From NCBI RefSeq assembly GCF_017355205.1, contig NZ_JADIJK010000022.1:1-64000 (forward strand): a stretch of 64,000 bases of DNA, given 5' to 3'. The position numbers and the translations under genes were made by a program. The stretch is from Bacillus sp. SD088 (lineage in GTDB: Bacteria > Bacillota > Bacilli > Bacillales > Bacillaceae_C). This document shows, piece after piece, positions 28,958 to 37,757 of the stretch (the stretch's first letter is position 1; each line of letters starts with the position of its first letter). Under the pieces are notes generated by a model. It made no database searches and was not told the origin of the DNA. It saw only the letters and a program-made list of their open reading frames with translations.

Positions 28958-29707
28958 TTATATATTACCTCTCACTGCGTTAACGAATTCTACTGCTTTA
29001 ATGTAATCTACTACGTTATATTCGGCTTCATGTGGTTTTTCAGCAAAAGCAAAGGAGACATTCCCTATTGTGGTTGGGTCCAATCTCCATGATTTACAAG
29101 AACTATGGTATTGAAGAATTCCAGTTTTATGATGGATATTATTACAATTCAAAGCAGTAACCCCACCGCCAGCCAGAATTTCGATTTTATCCCCGTAACT
29201 ATGCTGCAATTCCGCTAATAATTCTACCCCACGCTCTGCAGTTGTATTTAATCCGCTGGTCAATACCCGCTTTACTCCCAAATCAATAAGTAATTCCATT
29301 GACCTAAAAGGATTTTTGACCCCATCAAATGCTCTGTGAAAAATTGCATCCTTATTACCTTTATGAATCACATCTATTATTTTGTTATTCTTTTCTTTAT
29401 CAATATTCCTATTCTCATCTAAACACCCAAATGCCACGCCCTCAATATCATACTCCACCATAGATTCAATATCCGCAAGTATCGTGTCAAGTTCATGGTC
29501 ATTATAATTAAATCCGCCCGGACGCGGCCTAGCCATGACTACAAGGGGAACATGACAAGATTCAACTGCCAACTTGATAGTCCCAAGAGATGGTGTTAAT
29601 CCAAATAAATACATGGCATTGTTTAATTCTATTCGATCCGCTCCTGCTCTCTGTGCGATTAAAGCATCCTCTATACTGCCACAACATATTTCAGCGACTT
29701 TTTTCAT
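28958..29707 (-). CDS. cutC: CutC-family protein
   Basis: A 249-residue TIM-barrel protein of the CutC family. Diagnostic parts are EICCGSIEDALIAQRAGADRIELN at the N terminus, VMARPRPGGFNY, FHRAFDG and VLTSGLNTTAERGV. The family was named for copper homeostasis, but the biochemical role is unsettled. Start at ATG 29707 after GGGAGAAG; the longer frame to 29782 is not favoured. The start region follows a decayed deaminase gene. Confidence 0.88.
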   Translation of the reverse strand: MKKVAEICCGSIEDALIAQRAGADRIELNNAMYLFGLTPSLGTIKLAVESCHVPLVVMARPRPGGFNYNDHELDTILADIESMVEYDIEGVAFGCLDENRNIDKEKNNKIIDVIHKGNKDAIFHRAFDGVKNPFRSMELLIDLGVKRVLTSGLNTTAERGVELLAELQHSYGDKIEILAGGGVTALNCNNIHHKTGILQYHSSCKSWRLDPTTIGNVSFAFAEKPHEAEYNVVDYIKAVEFVNAVRGNI

Positions 29708-29775
29708 TCTATTCTTCTCCCTTCCCCATTGTTTTGATCGACCTATTACACCATCTATCAGAAAAAGAAATGAAT

Positions 29776-29993
29776 TTAACACTGTTCACCAGAGGTATAA
29801 ACTGTCGCCTTGCTTCTCTCTTCAGGTGTCATCTTATTAGCTGCCCGTCGCGCTACGGCGAATTCAGGGTGTTGGGTATGGTCACCGCCTGCCTTATCCT
29901 GCAATACAGCGGTTGGGTAATCACAATATCTTAGCATTGTATTTTCTCGGCATTCTGCTTCTTCGAATGAAGATATTCCATAATCCTTGCCAC
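29776..29993 (-). pseudogene. Nucleoside/cytidine deaminase remnant
   Basis: Read by hand from the minus strand. A strong AAGGAGG and a GTG (29993) open a frame that shifts after about 20 codons. The next frame encodes AVLQDKAGGDHTQHPEFAVA, then TPEERSKATVYTSGEQC and a stop. The HPEF and TSGE(x)C motifs are the zinc ligands of deaminases that carry a DDTQHPEFALARWA-type segment. The second part of the zinc motif (PCxxC) and the C-terminal half are lost. Not functional. Confidence 0.7.
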
Positions 29994-30137
29994 GTTAATC
30001 CTCCTTGGTCTCTGTTCAACATTAAATCATCGGTATTATATTTAAGCAATTTTTATCATCTCGGAGTAGATCATATTCAGCAATTACAATTAATACGGGA
30101 GGTATATTTGAAAGATCATCGATAAGAAAAGGTGATG

Positions 30138-30770
30138 TCAATACATGACTCGCGGCGCCTTTCCTATATTACTCGTGTCAGACAGCTGCCTAAGCATGAA
30201 ATCAGCAAGATCCGCACGTGAGATCGTTAGAATGAAGGAACGCTGTTCAATAATCTCCCCACTTCTGTAATTGCCTGTCTGGTTGCCATTTGTCAATCTG
30301 GGGGGACGAACGATCGTCCAGTCGAGATTGCTGTTCTTTACAATCTGTTCCTTGACCTCATGGTCGGCAACTACATTACGGAGCAATTGAACAACGATGT
30401 ATTTAATAAAGAAACCTAATCCCTTACGACCTTCCTTAACCCCTAGGAAGGACAAATAAATGAATCGGTTTACGTGTTGCTTCTTCATCGCTAACGTAAT
30501 GTTGCCAACACCTTCAATCAGTGCCGGATCCCTTCGCAAAGGAGAAGAAGCGCCAAGCGCGCAAAATACCGCATTCTGCTCCTGTACAGCACGTTCGACC
30601 GAGGCATAGTCAGTCACATTTCCTTGAATGAACTTTAACTGATCATGTTGAATTTGTAGCTTCGCCGGATTACGCACAAATGCGGTTACATGATGTCCCT
30701 GCTCTAACGCCTGTTTGACCAGTTCATGTCCAGTAGCACCTGATGCGCCGAAAATTACAATATTCATCAT
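30138..30770 (-). CDS. NAD(P)-binding reductase, NmrA/SDR type (copy B)
   Basis: Paralogue of the gene at 18400-19032, with the same FGASGATGHELV Rossmann motif and C-terminal LADFMLRQL. About nine residue differences fall in the first ~80 codons and none after. The upstream 200 bp and the short 3' flank are also homologous to copy A but diverged. It lies directly downstream of the intact methyltransferase, the same order as the fragmentary copy-A block. Confidence 0.85.
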   Translation of the reverse strand: MMNIVIFGASGATGHELVKQALEQGHHVTAFVRNPAKLQIQHDQLKFIQGNVTDYASVERAVQEQNAVFCALGASSPLRRDPALIEGVGNITLAMKKQHVNRFIYLSFLGVKEGRKGLGFFIKYIVVQLLRNVVADHEVKEQIVKNSNLDWTIVRPPRLTNGNQTGNYRSGEIIEQRSFILTISRADLADFMLRQLSDTSNIGKAPRVMY

Positions 30771-31067
30771 CTCACCCATTCTTTCGTTTTGTTTATAGTA
30801 CAAATCATATTGATCTTACTGGGGTTCACCAACAAAACTCGGAAATCGTATGTTAAGAGTAAACATAAGTCACAAACATCTATGAGAAGCATATAATTTG
30901 CTTAATAAATAATGTTATAAGAGTATATTCCATATTTTGTTGTTGTAACAATGTGGTTATACAAGGGGCTGACAGTGTACAGTTTTAACGTTTTGCTGTT
31001 ACAACCCCATATACGCTAATAACTGTTTCATGCTTGCCATGCGTATTCTATTAAGATTCCTCAATCG

Positions 31068-31142
31068 TCAAAAATTCCACTGTTCAACAATATGGCCCGT
31101 TTGAGGAACTGTTGCAATTTTAGAGTAATCTCTAGTTTTCAT
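31068..31142 (-). pseudogene. 5' remnant of a methyltransferase-like gene
   Basis: A GGAGG site followed by ATG and 24 codons beginning MKTRDYSKIATVPQTGHIVE before TGA. The opening resembles the N terminus of class I SAM methyltransferases (TRDYSKIAxxYD). Nothing downstream continues it in any frame, so it is probably a leftover start. Confidence 0.4.
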
Positions 31143-31172
31143 AGAATATCCTCCAAAAGTAATTAATAGTAT

Positions 31173-31967
31173 CTATGACGATGCCTTTGCCTGGATTAAA
31201 CAATAGTAATTCGTTACCTTAATACCTCTGTCTGTTCCTTTGTCATGAGTATATTTTTCGAACTGTCTTTGGACTTTTTCTAAGTACTGTTCTTTAACAT
31301 AATCAGTAAACTTTTTACTCTGGCCAAAGAATATGTAGTTAATAACATCTTCTGGAGTAGGTATATAAGCAATCTCCTCTATGGTTTTGGTCTTTATGTC
31401 CTCAAACCCACTTTTAGCTAACCTCTCATTTATTATGTTAAGAGTTTCTGTTCCATTAGTATTCGGATCAATCCACCCTTTATAATAATCTCCAATGTCA
31501 GATATCCAATTATATAGATAAAGTAACAATATTGTACCTCCAGGTTTTACCACCCTATTTCCTTCTGGAAACCAGCTTGTTGGTCCTTTCTTTGTATAAA
31601 CGACATCAAAGTAATCTGTTGGAAAAGGAAGCCCTAATCCATCTTTTGTATTTCCAATTACGTACCTTACATTGGGATTTTTATTTTTATTTGCGGTTTC
31701 AATAAAGCCTTCCGTCATATCATATCCAACAACTTCTTCTGCATAATCAGACCAACTATTGGTATACTCTCCATGACCACAACCAACATCCAATACTTTC
31801 CCGCCGCGGAGTGTCTTCCTTAACTCCTCAGTTAATATTTCTTCTGCTAATATTCCTTCATACTTAAAATTACAAGTGTACTCATATTTACCTAATTCAG
31901 CCGCAATATGATCCATTCTTTCCTTATAAGTTCCTGTAAAAAGGCAATTGGATAAGTCAGGAAACAA
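31173..31967 (-). CDS. Class I SAM-dependent methyltransferase (copy B, intact)
   Basis: About 264 residues. SAM-binding motif I is GGKVLDVGCGHGEYT near residue 75, followed by VVGYDMTEGFIETA (motif II acidic residue) and FPTDYFDVVYTKKGPTSWFPEG (post-motif). Methylates an unknown small molecule. A TTG start at 31967 with GGGAGAGG just upstream is favoured over a TTG at 31985. A truncated paralogue lies at 20524-21046. It is flanked by other methyltransferase remnants. Confidence 0.85.
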   Translation of the reverse strand: MFPDLSNCLFTGTYKERMDHIAAELGKYEYTCNFKYEGILAEEILTEELRKTLRGGKVLDVGCGHGEYTNSWSDYAEEVVGYDMTEGFIETANKNKNPNVRYVIGNTKDGLGLPFPTDYFDVVYTKKGPTSWFPEGNRVVKPGGTILLLYLYNWISDIGDYYKGWIDPNTNGTETLNIINERLAKSGFEDIKTKTIEEIAYIPTPEDVINYIFFGQSKKFTDYVKEQYLEKVQRQFEKYTHDKGTDRGIKVTNYYCLIQAKASS

Positions 31968-32037
31968 AGCTACCTCTCCCTTCAAAACAATTATTTTATC
32001 GTTATTTCCATCAATCTAGCAATAACCTTCTAGAAGA

Positions 32038-32247
32038 TTAATATCGTTCTTGAAAGCTATCTAATGAATGCCCGCTGCCACATCCAATGTCCAAAACCCT
32101 TTTACCCGAAATATCACCAAATAAGTTAAGTTGATTTTCTGTTAAAGATAAGGGACCATATTCAGGCAGAGCAGTTCTTCCGAAAAAACGTTCTGCTGAT
32201 TTTTCCCAGCCTTCCTTATTCATATTCAATATTTTAGTTGCTTCCAT
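32038..32247 (-). pseudogene. N-terminal fragment of a second SAM methyltransferase
   Basis: About 69 residues starting MEATKILNMNKEGWEKSAER after AGGAAG, running through ISGKRVLDIGCGSGHSL (SAM motif I) and then stopping at SFQERY. The remaining ~170 residues expected of the family are absent. It is distinct in sequence from the methyltransferase just downstream. Confidence 0.75.
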
Positions 32248-32445
32248 AAATACACTTCCTATTTCAAATTTTTTAAGTCCCCAAACCATTCATTCAATAA
32301 CTTCAACAAAAATAGGCAATAACCCTTCTTGGATTATTGTCTATTTTGCAGTTGGCTTGAAAAATAATTAAGGTTGTTGCTACTCTTGTTCCCCCGCTCA
32401 TCCCTAAATATCCTTTGCCAAGTCAAGCCTTTCAGCACTCCAATT

Positions 32446-32770
32446 TCATAGCTCGATGGCACGTTCTTTATTGTAAGATTCCTCAGAGGATGGGATTTGT
32501 TTGCGACCGTCCCAATACGTCCCGCTGTTAATAGAGCTGCTGTTAATAAGGTTTGCAAGATCGTTTCCCGATTGTTTGGTTGAGCGAATGCCAGGGTGAA
32601 CAAAACGCATGAGCGGCATAATATTGTTCCACGTGAAACGTTGAAAGGGTTTATAATCCCTCGTTAGCTCTGAACCTTTGCCAGGCATCATGCCGGGATT
32701 AAATGCTACTACCAAGATTGAACGCTTGGCCTTGCGGATTCTATTTGTTAGCTCATAGGAAATTGATTGG
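32446..32770 (-). pseudogene. C-terminal half of an SDR dehydrogenase, separated by inversion
   Basis: Reads LTNRIRKAKRSILVVAFNPG, then FVHPGIRSTKQSGNDLANLI and GTYWDGRKQIPSSEESYN, the C-terminal half of a retinol-dehydrogenase-like SDR. The matching N-terminal half is on the opposite strand at 32784-32930, diverging from here. Upstream of about 32760 the frame is no longer family-like. A parS-like site sits inside it (32625-32640). Confidence 0.8.
32625..32640. promoter_or_regulatory. parS-like site (ParB/Spo0J binding), 15 of 16
   Basis: TGTTCCACGTGAAACG matches the Bacillus parS consensus TGTTNCACGTGAAACA except for the last base. ParB (Spo0J) nucleates on such origin-proximal sites for chromosome segregation. 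It lies within a decayed SDR gene. Confidence 0.75.
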
Positions 32771-32783
32771 AGTAGTAGATAAA

Positions 32784-32930
32784 ATGAAAGAAGCCACGAA
32801 AACAATTATCATAGCTGGGGGAAACACAGGATTGGGTTTTGAAACGGAAAAAGCTATAGCTGTATCCTCAACAGATTGGCATGTCATCATCGCTTCACGA
32901 AATCAACAAAGGGGAAATGAAGCAGTTACT
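32784..32930 (+). pseudogene. N-terminal half of the same SDR dehydrogenase, on the other strand
   Basis: ATG with a GGAG site 11 bases upstream; encodes KTIIIAGGNTGLGFETEKA (cofactor motif GGxxGxG) and DWHVIIASRNQQRGNEAV, the start of an SDR. Family resemblance ends near 32930, just before the 3' end of the kinase pseudogene. The centre of the protein (active-site YxxxK region) is missing from both fragments. Confidence 0.75.
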
Positions 32931-32952
32931 GTCCCCATTCACTTATATAAAC

Positions 32953-33867
32953 CTATCCCCCATCACGAACCGTCGTTTTCCACTCACATTTCATAACTAA
33001 TTGCTGGTCTTTCAATTCAGCTGAAAGATTTCCATTCATTTTTTCCATTAAACTTTTGGCAATGGATAATCCGAGCCCTGTTCCTTTTCCCTTTCTTGCT
33101 TGATCCGCTTTATAAAAGCGATCAAACATGTGAAAGAGATCTTCTTCCTTTAATTGCAGAGCTGGATTACTAATCGTAAGCTCAACGAATGAAGGGTTCC
33201 TTTTTAAGGTAATGGTTACATTGCCAGTAGAATGCTTTAAAGCGTTTGTAACTAGGTTTTCAATTACCCGCTTGACTGCAGAGACATCAGCCTCGACCCT
33301 TATCTCATCCTCCGGAATATTAATAGTCGGCTCTATATGCTTTTGATTGAATTCTTCATAAAAACCGACCAAAACCTCCAGGACCAAATCATTTAATTGA
33401 ATGGATTCTATCTTTAATGGATAATCTGCTGACTCAATAATAGAGAGCTCAAAAAAGTCTTCTAGTAGAACTTTTAACCTTGATGCACCATTTTTTACAA
33501 TCATGGTATACTCTTTTCTTATGTCAGCAGGGGTATTATCATCTTACAAAAATTGAATATACCCCAAGATTGAGGTCATCGGGGTACGGATATCATGTGA
33601 AATGCTTGAAATGGCTTGCTTTAACTCATTCTCTGTCCGTCTTCTTTGTGCAGTGGCCCTCTTCGTTTCATCTATTTGGATATTTATTTCCTTTGCTAAT
33701 TTTTCCAAATCTTTATCATAATATCCGAGTCTGATTTTCATATCCGTTTTAGTTTGATGTCTCTCCTGTAGTTGTTCATTCACACTTCGTATTTCCTTTT
33801 TCAAGAAAATAAAGCGGATGAGAATAAATAATGCGATAAAAATTGAAAATATTGCTATATACACCAT
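32953..33867 (-). pseudogene. Sensor histidine kinase with in-frame TAA
   Basis: A continuous frame of about 300 codons broken once by TAA at 33544-33546. Before the stop come one TM segment (IAIFSIFIALFILIRFIFL), a coiled region and the DHp box SSISHDIRTPMTSILGYIQFL. After it the same frame continues DDNTPADIRKEYTMIV and on to a HATPase with NLVTNALKHSTG and GKGTGLGLSIAKSL. A Glu or Gln codon changed to TAA is the simplest lesion. Downstream of a truncated response regulator gene; the pair is dead. Confidence 0.88.
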
Positions 33868-33893
33868 TTACCTCACCCGCTCATTTCTTTATT

Positions 33894-34151
33894 TTATTTC
33901 CTTTTTATAGAATAAGATGCTCCCCAATTGCTTTGTTCAGCAATCTTTGTAAGGATTTCATCCCCAGACATCCCTGGAAGCATAAGATCAAGGAGTAACA
34001 TATCCCATTCCTGCTTTTCCAAGTACAGCATTGCTTCTGTACCAGAATATACAGGCTGCGGATGATAGCCATTCTTTCTTATGATGTTACATAATAATTG
34101 ATTAATATCATCATTATCTTCTACTACTAAAATGTGGATTTGTTCACCCAT
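33894..34151 (-). pseudogene. Response regulator, truncated in the receiver domain
   Basis: 85 residues. The receiver starts IHILVVEDNDDINQLL (acidic pair) and carries the phospho-Asp in MLLLDLMLPGMSGDEIL, but after LTKIAEQS it switches to NWGASYSIKRK and stops. The rest of the receiver and the DNA-binding domain are missing, consistent with an internal deletion. GGTGGAG ribosome site intact. Partner of the broken kinase 27 bp downstream. Confidence 0.85.
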
Positions 34152-34320
34152 ACTTTACTCCACCTTCATTTTTGGGATTCGTTTGCCATATTATAGCGCA
34201 TAACTTTCTTGCTAACTTCCCATTATGGAATATACCGTATTTTAGATGAATATCAGTATAAATAACTTTGTTCTATCCGGTTACTTTCCCAGGGAATTTC
34301 CCTTTTTGCTTGGCAGGCCT

Positions 34321-34800
34321 TTATTTATGGTACGGTTCCCCCCTCATAATCCTAAACCCGCGATACACCTGTTCCAACAACACCAATCTCATCAATTGAT
34401 GTGGAAACGTCATTTTGGAGAACGAGAGGGCATAGTTGCTGCGATTTTGGACATCCTTACTCAAACCGAGAGACCCGCCAATGATGAAGGCGATTTTACT
34501 TTTGCCATAGGTGGCGAGATCGTCCATTTTTTTGGCAAGTTGTTCTGAGGTGAGCATGGCGCCGTTGATTTCTAGGGTGATAACGTAGGTGTCTTGGGAC
34601 ATATGTGAGAGGATACGCTCTCCTTCTTTGTACTTGACCGCTTCCATATCTGCTTCGCTTAAGTTTTCCGGTGCTTTTTCATCTGCGACTTCGATGACGT
34701 CTACTTTTGCATAGGCACTTAAGCGTTTTAGATATTCCTGGATGCCTTGTTTCAAGTATTTTTCTTTTAGTTTTCCAACGCTAATAATCGTAATTTTCAT
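34321..34800 (-). CDS. rlmH: 23S rRNA pseudouridine-1915 N3-methyltransferase RlmH
   Basis: A 159-residue SPOUT methyltransferase with full family signatures: [20 protein letters not shown] at the start, [12 protein letters not shown] (knot with SAM site) and the C-terminal [21 protein letters not shown]. It methylates pseudouridine 1915 in helix 69 of 23S rRNA. In relatives it lies next to htrA; here about 7 kb of other genes separate the two. Confidence 0.96.
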   Translation of the reverse strand: MKITIISVGKLKEKYLKQGIQEYLKRLSAYAKVDVIEVADEKAPENLSEADMEAVKYKEGERILSHMSQDTYVITLEINGAMLTSEQLAKKMDDLATYGKSKIAFIIGGSLGLSKDVQNRSNYALSFSKMTFPHQLMRLVLLEQVYRGFRIMRGEPYHK

Positions 34801-34987
34801 TAGGTTCGTTCCTTTGCTTTTCGATAAGGTTTTTTATCCGCTTTCTCTTCCCTCAAGTGTAGCAAAAAAGGACTTGCTTCCTACTCTCTTTCTAGCTAAC
34901 ATGGCCTGTCCCTTTACTCTTTATTTTTGCTGTCGAAAGTTCCCGTTTAAGAATGACAATGCTAGATTGCTTCTTGTACAGAAATCA

Positions 34988-35539
34988 TCATTCCTTAAAC
35001 CTAAAACTATTAATTAACTGTGCGAGCTGTTTTGGTGACTGGTCCATGTTGTTGGCAACCCATTGTTTTATAACGTAAATGCTGCCACTGATTAAATAAG
35101 TAATCACATATTCGGAAGTATTCGCATCTACTTCATCGCTGGTGATCTTACTTTGGATCAGAAAGGAACGGACGACATCCATTACACGTCTTTCAAAGGT
35201 ATGGTCGGCATTTTCATTGAGAAGTACCTGGAACATTTCATACTTGGAAACGACATATTCCAGCAGCCTTTCTGTCAGCTGCAGTACTTCCTGTTCCTGC
35301 TCAACATTGTATTGATTTAAATACATATGTAGGTCTGTGATGATTTCTTCTTCTATTTGCGCAAGCAGGTCAAATTGGTCTTTGTAGTGTGCATAAAAAG
35401 TGGAACGGTTAATGTCGGCCCGTTCGCAGATTTCTTTAACGGTGATAGCAGAAATCGGTTTGGTCTTCAATAAAGTGATGAAACTATCCATTAAAACCTT
35501 TCGGGTGTACTTCTTTCGTCGATCGAGTTTTTTGTTCAT
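34988..35539 (-). CDS. TetR/AcrR-family repressor
   Basis: About 183 residues. The N-terminal HTH is AITVKEICERADINRSTFYAHYKD after a basic RRKKYTRKVLMDSFITLL helix; the C-terminal ligand domain is helical. Divergent from the MMPL-YhgE-like export genes with two candidate palindromic operators in between, so it most likely represses them. Start at MNKKLDRR (35539) chosen because the frame upstream is hydrophilic and not family-like. Confidence 0.9.
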   Translation of the reverse strand: MNKKLDRRKKYTRKVLMDSFITLLKTKPISAITVKEICERADINRSTFYAHYKDQFDLLAQIEEEIITDLHMYLNQYNVEQEQEVLQLTERLLEYVVSKYEMFQVLLNENADHTFERRVMDVVRSFLIQSKITSDEVDANTSEYVITYLISGSIYVIKQWVANNMDQSPKQLAQLINSFRFKE

Positions 35540-35607
35540 TAAATTGTCACACTCACTTTTACTTTTCTTCAACACATCGATCCTATATGTTGGTTTTTAC
35601 ACTTTCA

Positions 35608-35652
35608 ATACAAAACTGTCTGTTGTATCTCCAACACGGTGTCGTGTATAAT
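35608..35652 (+). promoter_or_regulatory. Promoter with overlapping palindromes (TetR operators)
   Basis: TTGTAT (35623-35628) and TATAAT (35647-35652) with an 18-bp spacer form a sigma-A promoter for the plus-strand MMPL gene. ATACAA-N9-TTGTAT (35608-35628) overlaps the -35 and ACACG-N4-CGTGT (35634-35647) fills the spacer. This is typical repressor geometry for the divergent TetR gene. Confidence 0.55.
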
Positions 35653-35701
35653 GATATCGTGTTTGAATGGATAGAGCAAGAAAGGATGAACAAAGACAGA
35701 A

Positions 35702-37756
35702 ATGACAGAACTTATTTTAAAATATAAAAAATCGATTGTCATCACCTTTGTCGTTCTGGCAATTGTTAGTGCGGTGGTGCAGTTTGGCGTTAGGACCAAT
35801 TATGATATGGTTGACTATCTGTCCGATGATGCACCATCGATTAAATCCACGAATGTGATGGATGAAGAATTTAACGATGATGTGGCCAATACACGGGTCA
35901 TGATAAAGGATGTCGACATCCAAGAAGCATTAGCATACAAACAGAAATTGGAAGACATTGCTGGTGTCTCTGGGGTGATGTGGCTCGATGATGTAATGGA
36001 TATTACAACACCCATCGAAATGGAAAATAAAGATACCGTTGAGACGTACTATAAAGATGGCAATGCACTGTTTTCCTTTGAAATTGAAAGTGGAAAAGAA
36101 GTGGAAACGACAGATGCCGTCTATGAGTTGATTGGTAAGGATAATGCGATGTCAGGAGAAGCCCTGAATACGGCGAAATCGCAGCAATTAACAGGCGATG
36201 AGTCAATGAATGCAGCGTTAATTCTTGTACCAGTTATAATTTTGATTCTGCTGCTGTCCACTACGTCGTGGCTGGAGCCAGTGTTTTTTCTCATAACCAT
36301 AGGCGTCTCCGTTCTGATTAATATGGGAACAAATATCTTTCTAGGTGAGGTTTCCTTTGTCACCCAAGCTGTAGCCCCGATTTTACAGCTGGCTGTGTCA
36401 CTTGACTACGCCATCTTCCTGCTTCATAGCTTCACCGATTATCGGAAGACAGAGGAGACGCCAGCGGAAGCGATGAAGCTGGCAATGAAGCGATCTTTTC
36501 CGGCAATTGCAGCTAGTGCCTCAACAACAGTCTTTGGATTTACAGCTTTGATGTTTATGGATTTTGGGCTTGGTGCAGATTTAGGCTTGAACCTGCTGAA
36601 AGGAATTTTGCTAAGCTTCATCAGTGTGATGATCTTCCTCCCTGCTCTCACGTTGATGCTGTATAAATGGATTGATAAAACTAAGCATCGTGCCTTCTTG
36701 CCTAGTAAATATAATTTCGGGAAATATATCGTGAAGCTTCGTATTCCGGTCCTATTGATCGTGGCTATTCTCATTGTTCCGGCTTTCTTGGCACAAGGAA
36801 ATACGGATTTCCTTTATGGAACTGGAGACAATCCTGCTGATACACGTGCCGGTCAGGATGAGCGTGCAATTGAAGCTGTGTTTGATAAATATACACCGAT
36901 GGTTCTGTTAGTACCAAAAGGAGATCTGGCACGAGAAGAGCTACTAGTACAGGATCTTGGTGATCTCGATGAAGTGAAAAGTACAATTTCTTATGTGAAT
37001 ACTGTCGGGGCAGGTATACCGTCAGGGTATCTCGATGAATCGGTAACTGAATCATTCTTTTCGAAGCATTACAGTCGTATCACTTTAAATACGACAACGG
37101 ATTCGGAGGGTGACGAGGCATTTGCTCTTGTCGAAAAGGTTAAACAAATTGCCACCGATTATTATGATGATGATTACCATGCTCTTGGGGAAAGCGTGAC
37201 GATGTACGATATGAAGGATATTGTGGAAAAGGACAATACGTTAGTCAACGCACTTACAGTAATTTCGATTGCCATTGTTCTACTGATCACATTCCGGTCT
37301 ATTTCCTTCCCTGTCGTTTTATTGCTGACGATCGAGACATCCGTATGGATTAACTTGGCCGTTCCGTACTTAACCGATTCACCACTTGTTTATATCGGGT
37401 ATCTGATCATCAGTACGGTCCAGTTGGCAGCGACAGTCGACTATGGCATCTTATTTACCGAAAACTATACGCAACTCCGTAAAGACATGAGTGCATTGGC
37501 TGCCGTGAAGAAAACCATTGATGAAAAGACATTCTCCATTGGGGTGTCTGCGTCTATTCTATCCAGTGTTGGATTTATTTTGTCGGCGACATCATCAGAT
37601 CCGATCGTCTCGTCCATTGGGCTTTTACTCGGACGCGGTGCGTTATTAGCCTTTATTTCCGTATTGATCTTCCTACCAGCACTGCTCGTCGTATTCGACC
37701 GTTTGCTTGAAAAAACAAGCTGGAAACCGAATTTTTATAAAAAGAATGAGGAGTGA
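35702..37756 (+). CDS. MMPL/RND-family membrane exporter
   Basis: A 684-residue protein with two repeats of the RND/MMPL plan: one TM, a large extracytoplasmic loop, then five to six TM segments, twice. Markers are LQLAVSLDYAIFLLHSF and the parallel LAATVDYGILFTENYT in TM4 and TM10, carrying the Asp residues used for proton coupling. Likely exports a lipid or a hydrophobic compound. Starts at MTELILKYKK; the AAAGGA upstream is rather far (about 16 nt), so translation may be weak. The downstream gene follows with a 1-bp gap. Confidence 0.9.
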   Translation: MTELILKYKKSIVITFVVLAIVSAVVQFGVRTNYDMVDYLSDDAPSIKSTNVMDEEFNDDVANTRVMIKDVDIQEALAYKQKLEDIAGVSGVMWLDDVMDITTPIEMENKDTVETYYKDGNALFSFEIESGKEVETTDAVYELIGKDNAMSGEALNTAKSQQLTGDESMNAALILVPVIILILLLSTTSWLEPVFFLITIGVSVLINMGTNIFLGEVSFVTQAVAPILQLAVSLDYAIFLLHSFTDYRKTEETPAEAMKLAMKRSFPAIAASASTTVFGFTALMFMDFGLGADLGLNLLKGILLSFISVMIFLPALTLMLYKWIDKTKHRAFLPSKYNFGKYIVKLRIPVLLIVAILIVPAFLAQGNTDFLYGTGDNPADTRAGQDERAIEAVFDKYTPMVLLVPKGDLAREELLVQDLGDLDEVKSTISYVNTVGAGIPSGYLDESVTESFFSKHYSRITLNTTTDSEGDEAFALVEKVKQIATDYYDDDYHALGESVTMYDMKDIVEKDNTLVNALTVISIAIVLLITFRSISFPVVLLLTIETSVWINLAVPYLTDSPLVYIGYLIISTVQLAATVDYGILFTENYTQLRKDMSALAAVKKTIDEKTFSIGVSASILSSVGFILSATSSDPIVSSIGLLLGRGALLAFISVLIFLPALLVVFDRLLEKTSWKPNFYKKNEE

Positions 37757-37757
37757 T

